A DNA stretch of 64,000 bases. Source: Flavihumibacter solisilvae. Lineage in GTDB: Bacteria > Bacteroidota > Bacteroidia > Chitinophagales > Chitinophagaceae. Positions 34,176 to 43,472 of the stretch are shown one piece after another. Each line of letters begins with the position of its first letter. Position 1 is the first letter of the stretch. The stretch covers positions 180,658 through 244,657 of the forward strand of contig NZ_JSVC01000013.1 of the NCBI RefSeq assembly GCF_000814475.1, given 5' to 3'. The translations under genes and the position numbers were made by a program. Below the pieces are notes generated by a model. That model did no database searches. It was not told the DNA's origin and saw nothing but the letters and a program-made list of their open reading frames with translations.

Positions 34176-34667
34176 TTAGTGTGAGTGGTCAGACACTGCA
34201 CCTTCAGGAATGGTGAACTTCACTATCCTGGACTGGCCTGGAAAGGCTTCATGGTTAGCGTTCACAAGTGTGACCTTTATTTTGTGGGGACCAGGAGGTA
34301 ATCCTGCCAGGTCAATGGTATTTATATTACTCGGATCAGCCCACCACCAGGGCAGGTCGTCTACCTGCACATGCAGATGACCAAGCCTGGGAGAAACGCC
34401 GAGAGCCGCCTTGCCGAACACCGGTGCGATATGCACATTCTCCACACGCCATTGGATCCAGACTACCCCTTTTGCAAGCAGGTGCGGAAGCGGATCGTCA
34501 ACGATCAATTTAGCGGGCGCCTCATTTGGGATTTCATAGTAAGGTGTGGCTCCGCGGATTTCCTTTGCGCTTGCCACTGTTCCTGACTGGGCATTACTGT
34601 CGATGCCATAGATTAGTGATGACCCTGTCATCAATACACTCAGCAGTGTGATCCTTGCTTTGTTCAT
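34176..34667 (-). CDS. periplasmic protein, DUF6130-like
   Basis: A 163-residue secreted protein with a signal peptide ending near SNAQ. The mature region has VWIQWRVENVHIAPVFGKAALGVSPRLGHLHVQVDDLPWWWADPSN and PGPHKIKVTLVNANHEAFPG, with two His-containing strands. This pattern resembles DUF6130, a family of unknown function. GHLHVQVDD and HEAFPGQ could bind a metal. It converges with the TMEM175-like gene (7-base gap) and is divergent from the PKD-repeat gene, with an inverted repeat in the 205-base gap. Confidence 0.65.
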   Translation of the reverse strand: MNKARITLLSVLMTGSSLIYGIDSNAQSGTVASAKEIRGATPYYEIPNEAPAKLIVDDPLPHLLAKGVVWIQWRVENVHIAPVFGKAALGVSPRLGHLHVQVDDLPWWWADPSNINTIDLAGLPPGPHKIKVTLVNANHEAFPGQSRIVKFTIPEGAVSDHSH

Positions 34668-34738
34668 TGTTTGTTTTTTTGTTGTTGATAGTGCAAAACT
34701 TCACTGGGGTGACAGGATCAGATTCGAAGGAGCAAATA

Positions 34739-34754
34739 TATACCGATTGGTATA
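34739..34754. promoter_or_regulatory. perfect inverted repeat TATACC-N4-GGTATA
   Basis: TATACCGATTGGTATA is a perfect 6-base dyad with a GATT spacer. It lies between the divergent DUF6130-like and PKD-repeat genes and reads like a TetR-type operator. No regulator gene is adjacent, so the binder is unknown. Confidence 0.35.
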
Positions 34755-34872
34755 TTCTGGCCAAATGTGATCCGTTTATTATATGTTAAGACTTATTTTA
34801 GCCGGACTCGCCCAGGCCTTGATAATCTGGCTTATTGACTGTATTTTTCGCCCCTGGTCAGTCATCTTCCCA

Positions 34873-37800
34873 ATGAAATCAAAGCTTATCCTGGTCCTGT
34901 TGTCGTTGTTTATGGCTTTTAACGCATTAGCGCAGCCGAAAGCAGCTTTTGAGATTTCCACTTCACAGGGTTGTAACCCTTTGCTGGTGAAATTTACCAA
35001 TCAATCCACAGGCCTCTCGGCAAATGCAATCTTCGAATGGGATTTTGGCAACGGCAACCGCTCTGCCACCAAAAACCCTTCCGCGATCTATACAGAAGAA
35101 AACACTTTTTCGGTTACCCTGACGGTGCGCGACAATGGACAGGTATCCACCGCCAGCAGGGAAATTATCGTGCACCCGGCCCCGCAGTTCGACCTCGTTT
35201 CGGACGTCGACAAACTTTGCATCCCCGCCGCAGCGCAATTCAGTTGCGTGCCGAAACCCGGTAGCAGCGGATTCACTCATTTTTTCTGGGAGTTTGGCGA
35301 CGGCTCAACAGCAGAGTCCTCTTTACCCCAGGTTTCCCATGCGTATAATATGGAACTACAACCTTCCGTATCGCTCACGGTTACCAATAATTACGGTTGT
35401 TATTCGAGCATCCGGAAAAACGGGCTGCTCAATGTGCTGCCACGATTGCAGGCAGATTTCAAAGCCGATGACAGCATTCTGTGCCGGGTCGACGAACCTG
35501 TGCAGTTTAGCAACAACAGCACCGGTCCCGGTACCCTTAGCTATGAATGGCAATTTGGCGACGGAACCACGTCAACCCTTCGTGAGCCCGGGCATGTGTT
35601 CAATAAAAAAGGCAACTACACCGTGACCCTCGTAGCCAAAAGTTCAGCGGGTTGCGTGGCCACCCAGGCAAAAACCGAATACCTGAACGTGGCCAATTAT
35701 AAGGCCGCGTTTACCATGACAGACACCGTCTGCGCACTCAGCCACCTGGATTTCAATTTTTCGGGCACGCCGAAACCGGACAACTTACGGTGGACCTTAA
35801 ACGACGCATTCGACATCTTTGGAGATAACGTGAACCTCCAGTCTGCCGAGTCGGGCACCATGAAAGTGCGGCTGATCGCCCGGTTCGATAACTGCTTCGA
35901 TACGGTTACCCATGAACGTATAATCCGTCCGCGTCCGGAACTTGCAGGCTTCGTTGCAGAACAAATCGACTTCTGCAGTTTCCCCGCAAAGTTCGAATTC
36001 AGGGATACCACTGCCTCGGCCGTCAAGTGGTCATGGAGCTTCAATTACTGGGGCGACCCGGTTCCTGAGGCGAGTACCCGCGTGTTGCAAAAAGAATTTA
36101 CCCCGGGCCTATATTATGTGCGCCTCGATGTCACCAATAAAGAAGGTTGCAGCAGCTGGCAGAATCGCTGGATCGAATCCGAGGCGGCGGCTGTTTTCAT
36201 CCGGATGCATAAAGACTACCCTGGAACGCCGTCTACTACTTATCACACCTGCGATTCTGCACGGGCAAATTTTGAAGCAGTCATTAACCCGTCATCCCAC
36301 CAGCAGATCACGAAATATAACTGGGACCTCGGCAATGGCACAAGCTCGTCTGAGGTCAGTCCATATGGTTTCTATAATGTCCGCGGCAAATACCACAAGA
36401 TCACCTTGAATTATGAAACCGATAAGGGCTGCAAAGGTTCCGTGGTTGCGGCCGACCAAATCTATATCAGTACGGGAGTGAAAGCTGATTTTGAACCCTT
36501 GCCCGCCGGCCAGGTCGTTTGCGGGTCTTCCAATTTCAACCTTACCAATACTTCCACCGGCAACAGCCTGCTGGGTCGCTGGTTCATCGACAACAAGGAG
36601 GTTCACGGCGGAAACTTCTGGGGCAATGTGGACAAACCCGGTACCTATGATGTTACACTTGTGGTAGACGACGGACATTACTGTTTTGATACCATCACTA
36701 AAAAAGCGGCAGTTGTTGCGGTAGGCCCGTTCCCACAATTCACGCAGTATGAAAATTCCTGCGACAACAGGGGAGAAGTTACTTTCTACCAGGAGACCAT
36801 CGGCGGTACCAGCTGGGAATGGGATTTCGGTGATGGAACAAAACAAACTTTCAATTCGAACCTTCCTTTTGTAAAGCACACTTACCAGGCAGTGGGCCAG
36901 TACTATGTAACCCTAACGGCAACGGAAGGAAACTGTTCCATCAAAACCCTGCATAAGACCGTCCCCATTTTGCTGAAGCAGAATCTGCAACTCGCCGCCG
37001 GCAAAACGAAAATCTGCAAGGATGATGTGCTGCCCGTTACCATCACGGGCTTTGATCCGAACTATAATGACAACTATTACCAGTTTGTGGATCATTTCGA
37101 ATATGAAGACGGCACGCGCTTTAACGGGTATTATTTCACCTACCCGCTTATGGGTCTCTACGAAGGTGACCTGCACTCACTGGAAGTCGGCAAAAAGAAG
37201 ATCCGTGCCATCACAGTTTCGGGTGGCTTCGGTTGTTATGATACCACAAATTATGTCGATTACCAGGTGATAGGTGCGATGGCCGACTTTACTGTGAACC
37301 GAAATGCATTTTGCTTCAATGACCCAGTTGTGGTCAAAGATGCATCCATCAAAGACAATACGGAGATCGTGTACTGGCAGTGGGACTTTGGCGATGGAAC
37401 CATACAGGAATCTACCGTGCCTGGTCCTGTTACCCACAGCTATGCGCAGCCGGGCAATTATACCATCCAGCTGAAGATCCGTGATCAAAGTGGTTGCGGC
37501 AATTTCGCATCCACGAGTACGAAGCAGGTCGCTGCAAACGGTCCACAGGCTGCATTCGAAACCTCCGGCACCACCTACGAGCTGAATACTAATGTCAGCT
37601 TTCTCAATACTACCAACACATTCGGTGTAACCCAGGCCCAATACCAATGGGATTTCGGGGACGGTAGCCGTTCACAGGAAGCAAGCCCATCGCATACTTA
37701 TACAAAGGCGGGTAACTATACGGTAATTCTTACCGCTACCGATCCGGTATCCGGTTGCCGGTCGGTGTTCAGCAGGAAGATAGAAGTGAAAAATTTCGCC

Positions 37801-39288
37801 TATGGCTTTACGAAAGCTACTTCGTTTGTCGCTGCAGGTAATTGTCCGCCCGTACTGGTCCGCTTTAACAACCTGTCACAGAATTTCACACGTCTTGTAT
37901 GGGATTTTGGTGATGGTCAAACCCTGGAGAATGTGGTAAGTCCGGGTCATGTATATGAACAGCCGGGAAAATATTATATCAGGCTATTGGTTTACGGGCA
38001 CAACGGCCTGCAGGGCTCACAGCTCGATTCTGTTGAGCTGCATGCACCGATTCCTGCTATCGCGACCAACGTGCAGGAGGTTTGTAAGGATGGCGTGTTC
38101 ACACTTAGCTCGGCCACTACGGGGGTAAAATCATATAGCTGGGATTTTGGCGATGGTACAGTGACCAGCGGGCCGTTGGGCCAGGCAGAGTATCGCTATT
38201 CCGCGCCCGGTACTTACCAGCCGCGCTTACTGGTTACTGACAGCAATGGCTGTATGAAAGCGGTTAGCCTTAATGGTAAGCTGACCGTACGTGACAACCC
38301 CATAGTACGGATTGATCCGTCGGCTCCGGAGATCTGTGAAGGAACACCGGTGCGGCTAGTTGCCACAGGTGGACAATCATACGACTGGCAGCCCGCAGGA
38401 GGACTGGATAATGCACATGTTGCCAACCCGCTTGCTTCACCATCGCGCACTACGCAGTATACCGTATCAGTGAAAGATGATCTCGGTTGCAGCGCAACAT
38501 CATCCACCACGGTAACGGTGATCAGCAAAGAACAGGTGGCGCTGGCCGGGGGAGAAGAGATCTGCCAGGGTGAGCAACTGCAACTGTTTGCATCAGGGGC
38601 ATCGCGATATGAATGGATCGGTGCTACAGCCGGTTTGAGCAGTACCTTAATTTCCAACCCCTTTGTGAATGCATTGCAAACCACTACTTATACGGTAGTC
38701 GGGTTTGATAGTAAAGGCTGCTTTTCGGATACTGCCACTGCAGAAGTGATCGTACGGCCATTGCCGACCATCGATGCCGGTAGCGGTGGCGTGGTGCTTG
38801 CGGGCAACAGTTTCCAGGTAACGACCACTGCGTCGCCAGATGTGGTCAGCTACAATTGGACACCTTCACGGTTCCTCGATTGTTATCAATGTCCATCACC
38901 CCTGAGCAAGCCATTGTCTGATATTACCTATGAAGTGGCAGTAACGAATCAATACGGCTGCAAGGCCACTGACACTTTGCAGCTTCACCTGCTTTGTGGC
39001 GCTACAGGAGCGTCTATTCCAAATGCTTTCAGTCCCAATGGCGATGGCAAGAACGAGCGCTTCGTGATCATGGGTGTGGCGCGTATCAAGCGGCTGATCA
39101 TCTACGATCGTTGGGGTAATAAGGTGTTTGACCGGAAAGACTTTTCCGCCAGTGACCTACATCTTTTCTGGGATGGCAGATATGCCGGATCGCCGTCGCC
39201 CACGGGCACATATGTTTATTTTGCCGAGCTGGAATGCAAGCCCGGTGAAACAGTAACGCGTAAGGGAAGCTTGTTACTGGTAAGGTAA
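34873..39288 (+). CDS. large PKD-repeat protein with type IX sorting domain (CHU_C)
   Basis: A 1471-residue secreted protein, started at 34873 because MKSKLILVLLSLFMAFNALAQ is a signal peptide. The longer frame from 34783 has no such start. About ten PKD domains follow, recognisable by WDFGDGS/WQFGDGT/WDFGNG motifs spaced roughly 85-100 residues. Some are degenerate (WSFNYWGDP, WFIDNKEV). Next come two or three Ig-like blocks (GQSYDWQPAGGL, SRYEWIGATAGL, VSYNWTPSRFLD). The C-terminal 90 residues from IPNAFSPNGDGKNERF with IYDRWGNKVF are the CHU_C domain (TIGR04131), a type B sorting signal for the type IX secretion system. Likely a large surface adhesin or matrix protein. Confidence 0.9.
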   Translation: MKSKLILVLLSLFMAFNALAQPKAAFEISTSQGCNPLLVKFTNQSTGLSANAIFEWDFGNGNRSATKNPSAIYTEENTFSVTLTVRDNGQVSTASREIIVHPAPQFDLVSDVDKLCIPAAAQFSCVPKPGSSGFTHFFWEFGDGSTAESSLPQVSHAYNMELQPSVSLTVTNNYGCYSSIRKNGLLNVLPRLQADFKADDSILCRVDEPVQFSNNSTGPGTLSYEWQFGDGTTSTLREPGHVFNKKGNYTVTLVAKSSAGCVATQAKTEYLNVANYKAAFTMTDTVCALSHLDFNFSGTPKPDNLRWTLNDAFDIFGDNVNLQSAESGTMKVRLIARFDNCFDTVTHERIIRPRPELAGFVAEQIDFCSFPAKFEFRDTTASAVKWSWSFNYWGDPVPEASTRVLQKEFTPGLYYVRLDVTNKEGCSSWQNRWIESEAAAVFIRMHKDYPGTPSTTYHTCDSARANFEAVINPSSHQQITKYNWDLGNGTSSSEVSPYGFYNVRGKYHKITLNYETDKGCKGSVVAADQIYISTGVKADFEPLPAGQVVCGSSNFNLTNTSTGNSLLGRWFIDNKEVHGGNFWGNVDKPGTYDVTLVVDDGHYCFDTITKKAAVVAVGPFPQFTQYENSCDNRGEVTFYQETIGGTSWEWDFGDGTKQTFNSNLPFVKHTYQAVGQYYVTLTATEGNCSIKTLHKTVPILLKQNLQLAAGKTKICKDDVLPVTITGFDPNYNDNYYQFVDHFEYEDGTRFNGYYFTYPLMGLYEGDLHSLEVGKKKIRAITVSGGFGCYDTTNYVDYQVIGAMADFTVNRNAFCFNDPVVVKDASIKDNTEIVYWQWDFGDGTIQESTVPGPVTHSYAQPGNYTIQLKIRDQSGCGNFASTSTKQVAANGPQAAFETSGTTYELNTNVSFLNTTNTFGVTQAQYQWDFGDGSRSQEASPSHTYTKAGNYTVILTATDPVSGCRSVFSRKIEVKNFAYGFTKATSFVAAGNCPPVLVRFNNLSQNFTRLVWDFGDGQTLENVVSPGHVYEQPGKYYIRLLVYGHNGLQGSQLDSVELHAPIPAIATNVQEVCKDGVFTLSSATTGVKSYSWDFGDGTVTSGPLGQAEYRYSAPGTYQPRLLVTDSNGCMKAVSLNGKLTVRDNPIVRIDPSAPEICEGTPVRLVATGGQSYDWQPAGGLDNAHVANPLASPSRTTQYTVSVKDDLGCSATSSTTVTVISKEQVALAGGEEICQGEQLQLFASGASRYEWIGATAGLSSTLISNPFVNALQTTTYTVVGFDSKGCFSDTATAEVIVRPLPTIDAGSGGVVLAGNSFQVTTTASPDVVSYNWTPSRFLDCYQCPSPLSKPLSDITYEVAVTNQYGCKATDTLQLHLLCGATGASIPNAFSPNGDGKNERFVIMGVARIKRLIIYDRWGNKVFDRKDFSASDLHLFWDGRYAGSPSPTGTYVYFAELECKPGETVTRKGSLLLVR

Positions 39289-39291
39289 AAT

Positions 39292-39657
39292 ATGAGAAAG
39301 TATATCGAGATAATCTTTTGCAGGAGTGTGAGCGTTCTGAAAGACGAAATAAGTGTGCTGGTATTATTAAGCACATTTCTAACCATCAACGCATTGGTGC
39401 TGATTGGCTTTTTCAAAGTCGTTTTTCTAAATTCTGATCATATCCTCATTCCGAGATTATTCCAGTTGCTTATATATGTCGGGATTTGTGGCTGGAACTA
39501 TTATCAGTTTGTGTATGGTAAAAAATACCAGTCAATTTGTGAAAGGGAAGCTGGTGATAATCTCCGGGCACTAGGAAACAAGTTAGTAATTGGTTATATA
39601 ATTCTGACCCTTATCCTCATGATTTGTCTTGTATTGTTAGTTAGAAGCCGGTATTGA
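39292..39657 (+). CDS. small three-helix membrane protein
   Basis: A 121-residue protein with three hydrophobic helices: residues about 20-45 (ISVLVLLSTFLTINALVLIGFF), 55-72 and 98-118 (LVIGYIILTLILMICLVLLV). A charged loop (YGKKYQSICEREAGDNLRALGNK) precedes the last helix. The family is not recognised. The next gene has the same size and helix plan, so the two look like diverged tandem copies. It starts 4 bases after the PKD gene ends and 2 bases before its partner starts. It is AT-rich compared with the PKD gene. Confidence 0.65.
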   Translation: MRKYIEIIFCRSVSVLKDEISVLVLLSTFLTINALVLIGFFKVVFLNSDHILIPRLFQLLIYVGICGWNYYQFVYGKKYQSICEREAGDNLRALGNKLVIGYIILTLILMICLVLLVRSRY

Positions 39658-39658
39658 A

Positions 39659-40036
39659 ATGATTGATTATTTGTATTACAAGTTGTATCAGGCGACACTG
39701 AAGTCGTCGTTAAATTCGATTCCGCACTTGATGGCTCCGGTTTACCTGGGAGGGCTGATTAGTGCTAACATTTTAGTGCTAAATGCTTTTTTAGCTAAGA
39801 TAGATGTATTCCCTTTTTTGTTTTCGGGTACTCCAACGGGTGGAATATTTGCGATCTTACTAATTATTGCTGCAATCATTTTTTACCGAAAGGATAAACG
39901 TGAGCGAATACTTGATAAGTATTCCCAGGAAAAGAATAGTGAAAGAATCAGGGGGAATGTGATCGTGGCTATTTACGTTTCGTTGTCCTTCATTTTAATT
40001 ATTGCCGTTGCGTTTTTCAAGCCTGGGAAGCTGTAG
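39659..40036 (+). CDS. small three-helix membrane protein, paralogue of preceding gene
   Basis: A 125-residue protein with the same plan as its upstream neighbour: a short amphipathic start (MIDYLYYKLYQATLKSS), helices at about residues 26-48, 58-75 and 99-119, and a charged loop (RKDKRERILDKYSQEKNSERIRGN) before the last helix. It starts one base after its partner's stop codon (39657/39659). No function is known. Small paired membrane proteins of this type occur in variable regions, sometimes as immunity or phage-defence partners, but this is inference only. Confidence 0.65.
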   Translation: MIDYLYYKLYQATLKSSLNSIPHLMAPVYLGGLISANILVLNAFLAKIDVFPFLFSGTPTGGIFAILLIIAAIIFYRKDKRERILDKYSQEKNSERIRGNVIVAIYVSLSFILIIAVAFFKPGKL

Positions 40037-40093
40037 GGTTCGTATGAAAATTATCTGGAATCTTCTCTTTAAATTGGTCCCTAAACCTTTACT

Positions 40094-41371
40094 ATGATTC
40101 TTCTATCTATCCTTCAAAGGGTAGGGGTCCTGCTGACCTTGTGCTTACCATTCAACAGCTTCGGACAACTATCCACCATGCCGTCATACGATGACATACT
40201 TTCCCGCAAAACAACTGCCTTCCAGAAAGTCTATTACCTGCAAAAATTTGCAGAAGAGTATAAAAAACTGGTCCCTGAGTCAATGTTCTACCAGGATCTA
40301 TCTGCGGCTTATTCCAATTTTGGGGAAGTCCAGAAGGCAAAGTATTTTGATTTGCAATCAACAGGTGTGAAGTATAAACAGAGGTTGATACAACATCTAG
40401 CCCATTTGGACCCGGTACAGAAACCAGTAGACGCAAAAGCGGAAATTATCCGCCAGGCTTCCGCCAGGAATCTCGTCATTATCAATGAAGCACATCATCT
40501 TCCACAGACCAGGAAGCTGACCATCGAGTTACTGGAAACCATGAGGTCAATGGGATTTGAATACCTGGCCCTTGAAGCGCTCAAAACTGATTCCCTGGTA
40601 AATCCCGCCGATACCAACAACCTCACTTATCCGGAACCTGTATTCGGGATCCTGCTGAGGACCGCGGTAAAACTGGGCTATAAGCTTGTCAGTTATGAGG
40701 CTAAATTTACTTCTGAGAACCGCGATCTTGACCAGGCCAAAACAATCTGGAGTAAAACATTCGCTAAGGATCCTGCTGCTAAAGTCCTGGTCCACTGCGG
40801 CTATTCTCACCTGAGTGAAAATATGAATTCAAACATCAGGTGGATGGCTTCATACATGAAGGAGCTTTATTCTTTAGATCCATTAACCATCGACCAAACC
40901 TTCGATGCCTTCACAGGGATTCCGGAATACAGGTCCTTTATTACCAAACAGCAGGGCTCGGGGGAATCGGAGGCGTTCATGCTGGTGGACTCTAATGGAC
41001 GGTTCACAAACATCGTGTCACCGTTTGATTCTTCCATAACACATGATCTGCAGGTGTACTTTCCGATCGAATTTCAAAATGAACAGCGCGATAGGTGGCG
41101 AAAACTGGGACCGGAATATAAGCAGGTTACGATACACTATCCTGCACAACAGTTCTCTGACAATACCTACTGTGCTATTTACGATGCAAGGGAAGAGAAG
41201 AACAGCATAGCATTAGACCAGTTTATTAGCCCGGGCGACAAAACTGTTCATCAATCTTATTTGCCACCAGGAGACTACAGGCTGGAGATTAGGAACCTCT
41301 CCAATGCTGTTGTGAAGGAGGTGGCCTTCAAAGTCGGGAAGAGCAATAAAATCCCAAAAGTTCAGCTATGA
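40094..41371 (+). CDS. EreA/ChaN-like secreted protein
   Basis: A 425-residue protein with an N-terminal signal peptide (MILLSILQRVGVLLTLCLPFNSFGQ). Residues about 130-330 contain the EreA/ChaN-like fold: LVIINEAHHLPQTRKLTIELLETMRSMGFEYLALEAL has the Glu and two His of the haem-binding or esterase-like motif. VLVHCGYSHLSENM gives another His region. The C-terminus reads like a small beta-sandwich. Family members include erythromycin esterases and haem-uptake ChaN. A precise role cannot be given. It stands apart from the tandem membrane genes by 57 bases. Confidence 0.8.
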   Translation: MILLSILQRVGVLLTLCLPFNSFGQLSTMPSYDDILSRKTTAFQKVYYLQKFAEEYKKLVPESMFYQDLSAAYSNFGEVQKAKYFDLQSTGVKYKQRLIQHLAHLDPVQKPVDAKAEIIRQASARNLVIINEAHHLPQTRKLTIELLETMRSMGFEYLALEALKTDSLVNPADTNNLTYPEPVFGILLRTAVKLGYKLVSYEAKFTSENRDLDQAKTIWSKTFAKDPAAKVLVHCGYSHLSENMNSNIRWMASYMKELYSLDPLTIDQTFDAFTGIPEYRSFITKQQGSGESEAFMLVDSNGRFTNIVSPFDSSITHDLQVYFPIEFQNEQRDRWRKLGPEYKQVTIHYPAQQFSDNTYCAIYDAREEKNSIALDQFISPGDKTVHQSYLPPGDYRLEIRNLSNAVVKEVAFKVGKSNKIPKVQL

Positions 41372-41434
41372 AATACCTGGTCGAAATAGAAGAAGTCGCT
41401 AGCGAGGAATATTAAGGGGAGATGTATTGTCACC

Positions 41435-42484
41435 TTATCGCCAATCCAGGTTATACTTATCACTGGCGTGCGTGTTGATCTTTATCATGGTGTTGGGATT
41501 CCTCGCCAGTGCGATGAAAATTTCAAAATTGGTTGTTGATTTTGATTCCCTGGAAGAACCGAAGGCGACGAACTTCCCATCCGGTGACCATGCACCTTCA
41601 GCAGTTACTGAGCCAAAGGATGTTAATTGCAAGGCATTGGTGCCATCGGGGTTAATCGTATATAATTCGACTATCTGTGACTGGTTCTTGTAATAAAGGA
41701 TCCTGCCAGTGCCTGGAAATAGGGAGGTAGCAAACGCATGGATTGGTAAAAGCCGTTCTGTCGTGTTATCCAAAAGGTTATACGAATAGATCCCATTTAC
41801 GACATCACTGCCATAGGTGACAGAGTAAATAATCCGGCTGCCGTCCTCAGACCACATCAGGTTTTCGTAACGGTGATAAGCTTTGTTATTCGTGAGTTGC
41901 CGCAGGTTGCTGCCGTCGTAATTCATCAGGAAAATTTGTTGAACTCCGGTCATGACGGTAGCGGAGTAAACGAATTGGCTTTCGTCCGGTGAAAGAGCCG
42001 CATAGGTCTCCGAAATATCGGGAGTATTCGTAATTCTTTTAAGATCCGATCCGTCTGTTGCCACGGAATAGATGTCGCGGCTGGAACCTTCCCCATGGAG
42101 GTTCGAAGAAAAGTAGATCCGGGACCTGTCTTTTTTTAAGCGCGGGTATTGGTAACGGACAGTTCCAGCCCGGTCGTCTACAAGCTTCAATTCAACGGCT
42201 GTCCCGGCCTTTAAATCGATTATCCCCAATGCGCAATTCCTTGGGTCAGCCTGGCTGATATCCTTCCGCGACTCATACACTATGATCCCTGATAAAGAGT
42301 CAGCCGGAAAATGCGTGGCTGTCGAATCTACAGTAGCGATAGGCGGTGGAGCAGGGTCAGCTGTCGTATCCGGGACCGGCACTGGCACAGGTACCGGGTC
42401 TGGTGCCGGTGAAGGTTGCGGATCTCCGTCCTTCCCACAGGCAACAAGGAATAGGAGGGCAAGAATGGTACAGAATGCTTTCAT
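41435..42484 (-). CDS. TolB-like beta-propeller lipoprotein
   Basis: A 349-residue lipoprotein (signal ends at LVACGKDG). A low-complexity Pro/Val/Asp linker with repeated PV units comes next. Residues about 65-349 have WD40-like/TolB-N propeller blades (RDIYSVATDGSDLKRITNTPD, IFLMNYDGSNLRQLTNN, GAWSPDGKFVAFGSSRE), the xDGSxLxxLT pattern. Without the TolB partner genes it is more likely a surface or periplasmic binding protein than true TolB. It is on the same strand as the membrane-protein trio upstream, 66 bases away. Its end converges with the EreA-like gene. Confidence 0.82.
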   Translation of the reverse strand: MKAFCTILALLFLVACGKDGDPQPSPAPDPVPVPVPVPDTTADPAPPPIATVDSTATHFPADSLSGIIVYESRKDISQADPRNCALGIIDLKAGTAVELKLVDDRAGTVRYQYPRLKKDRSRIYFSSNLHGEGSSRDIYSVATDGSDLKRITNTPDISETYAALSPDESQFVYSATVMTGVQQIFLMNYDGSNLRQLTNNKAYHRYENLMWSEDGSRIIYSVTYGSDVVNGIYSYNLLDNTTERLLPIHAFATSLFPGTGRILYYKNQSQIVELYTINPDGTNALQLTSFGSVTAEGAWSPDGKFVAFGSSRESKSTTNFEIFIALARNPNTMIKINTHASDKYNLDWR

Positions 42485-42550
42485 AAGACAGGTTCAGGGG
42501 GCGAAAATCCTCCCGGCTGCCAAAATAGTAAAACCCCGCGAAAACGGGAA

Positions 42551-42970
42551 CTATCGCCGCATTTTAACCACCAGGATAAGTATAATCGTAGCCTGGCTAA
42601 GTATAAAGAACAGGTCAAGGATGAGGCTCGCCTGCATATTGGCATTGATTTTTTCCATTTCAAAATTGTGATTCCCGAAGAAAAAGCCCCAGCCAGTTAG
42701 CGCAATTGCAGGAATTATGGAGAGAGTAGCGTGTGTCAAAAACAGCGGCTTTGAAACTTTTCCTGAGATTTCGGTTCCGTAAAGAAGTGCAATGCCCAGG
42801 AAAAATAAAATTGTAAGACTGCTTCCGTAATTGGAATTGTATGGAACAATCACATGCCAGCCCGGTTTACTTGCAGGACCAATTTCGGCGGTATAAGTGA
42901 CAATAATTTCTGCGAGTTTGATAACCAGGTAAAAAGCTGCAATAAAGTAAAACACTGTTTGTCTTTTCAT
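42551..42970 (-). CDS. uncharacterised four-helix membrane protein
   Basis: A 139-residue protein with four predicted helices (about residues 7-25, 49-67, 77-98, 114-135) and a Pro/Trp loop (GPASKPGWHVIVPYNSNY) between the first two. The family is not recognised. It starts directly after the stop of the upstream gene (42970/42971) and shares its strand with the two upstream membrane genes, so the three probably form an operon. Confidence 0.6.
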   Translation of the reverse strand: MKRQTVFYFIAAFYLVIKLAEIIVTYTAEIGPASKPGWHVIVPYNSNYGSSLTILFFLGIALLYGTEISGKVSKPLFLTHATLSIIPAIALTGWGFFFGNHNFEMEKINANMQASLILDLFFILSQATIILILVVKMRR

Positions 42971-43441
42971 CTATTTTTTTCCATTTATAAGCAGGAAGAG
43001 GTTATACAAGGAAAGTAAAAATCCGATAGATGTAACAATGATCATTAACCAGAAGCCGATCAGCCGGTAGTGTGTCAGTCTTAATCGCGCCTCCACCAGG
43101 TCTTCTTTTTCTTTTCTTAAATGGTGGTCCGATGAATTATTGTCACCATTGTGATTGTGGTTGTGGTGCTCCCTCTTTGGAGCTTGTCCCTCTTTTAAGA
43201 AGGTCTCGTAGCCTCCTTTCAGGATCCAGTATTTCCCAAAATTGGTAAGCTGCAGGGTAGTATGTTCCTGGTCAGTAAAAACCGCCAGTTTCTCATGTAC
43301 CAGGTGGTCAGCCCAAGCTTTTGTATTGGCGAATTCCTCGCCTGCAGTTGTAAATTCTGTGGCATTATAGTCGTAGACATTCAAGGTCTCCTTCGTATAG
43401 ATGGCATTCAGTAATTGACCGAGGTATTCTTCTTTAAGCAT
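42971..43441 (-). CDS. uncharacterised protein with His-rich linker and C-terminal helix
   Basis: A 156-residue protein. The first 85 residues (MLKEEYLGQLLNAIYTKETL..LTNFGKYWILKGGYETFL) look like a winged-helix or similar small domain. Residues about 91-107 are His/Asn-rich (EHHNHNHNGDNN..DHH), a possible metal-binding linker. A charged segment and one membrane helix (about residues 130-152, IGFWLMIIVTSIGFLLSLYNLFLLI) follow. Middle gene of a three-gene membrane set. No known function. Confidence 0.55.
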   Translation of the reverse strand: MLKEEYLGQLLNAIYTKETLNVYDYNATEFTTAGEEFANTKAWADHLVHEKLAVFTDQEHTTLQLTNFGKYWILKGGYETFLKEGQAPKREHHNHNHNGDNNSSDHHLRKEKEDLVEARLRLTHYRLIGFWLMIIVTSIGFLLSLYNLFLLINGKK

Positions 43442-43472
43442 TGGTAATAAAATATAGCAAATATTTGCGGAT

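Noticed and set aside
41368..41415. A 15-codon frame (starting MKYLVEIEEVASEEY) overlaps the stop of the EreA/ChaN-like gene by ATGA.
   Set aside because: It is too short, and no homology can be judged. It may be a gene remnant, but there is no supporting evidence.
41435..42484. Calling the propeller lipoprotein TolB of the Tol-Pal system.
   Set aside because: No tolQ, tolR, tolA or pal gene is adjacent, and the protein is a lipoprotein with a long Pro/Val linker, so only TolB-like is supported.
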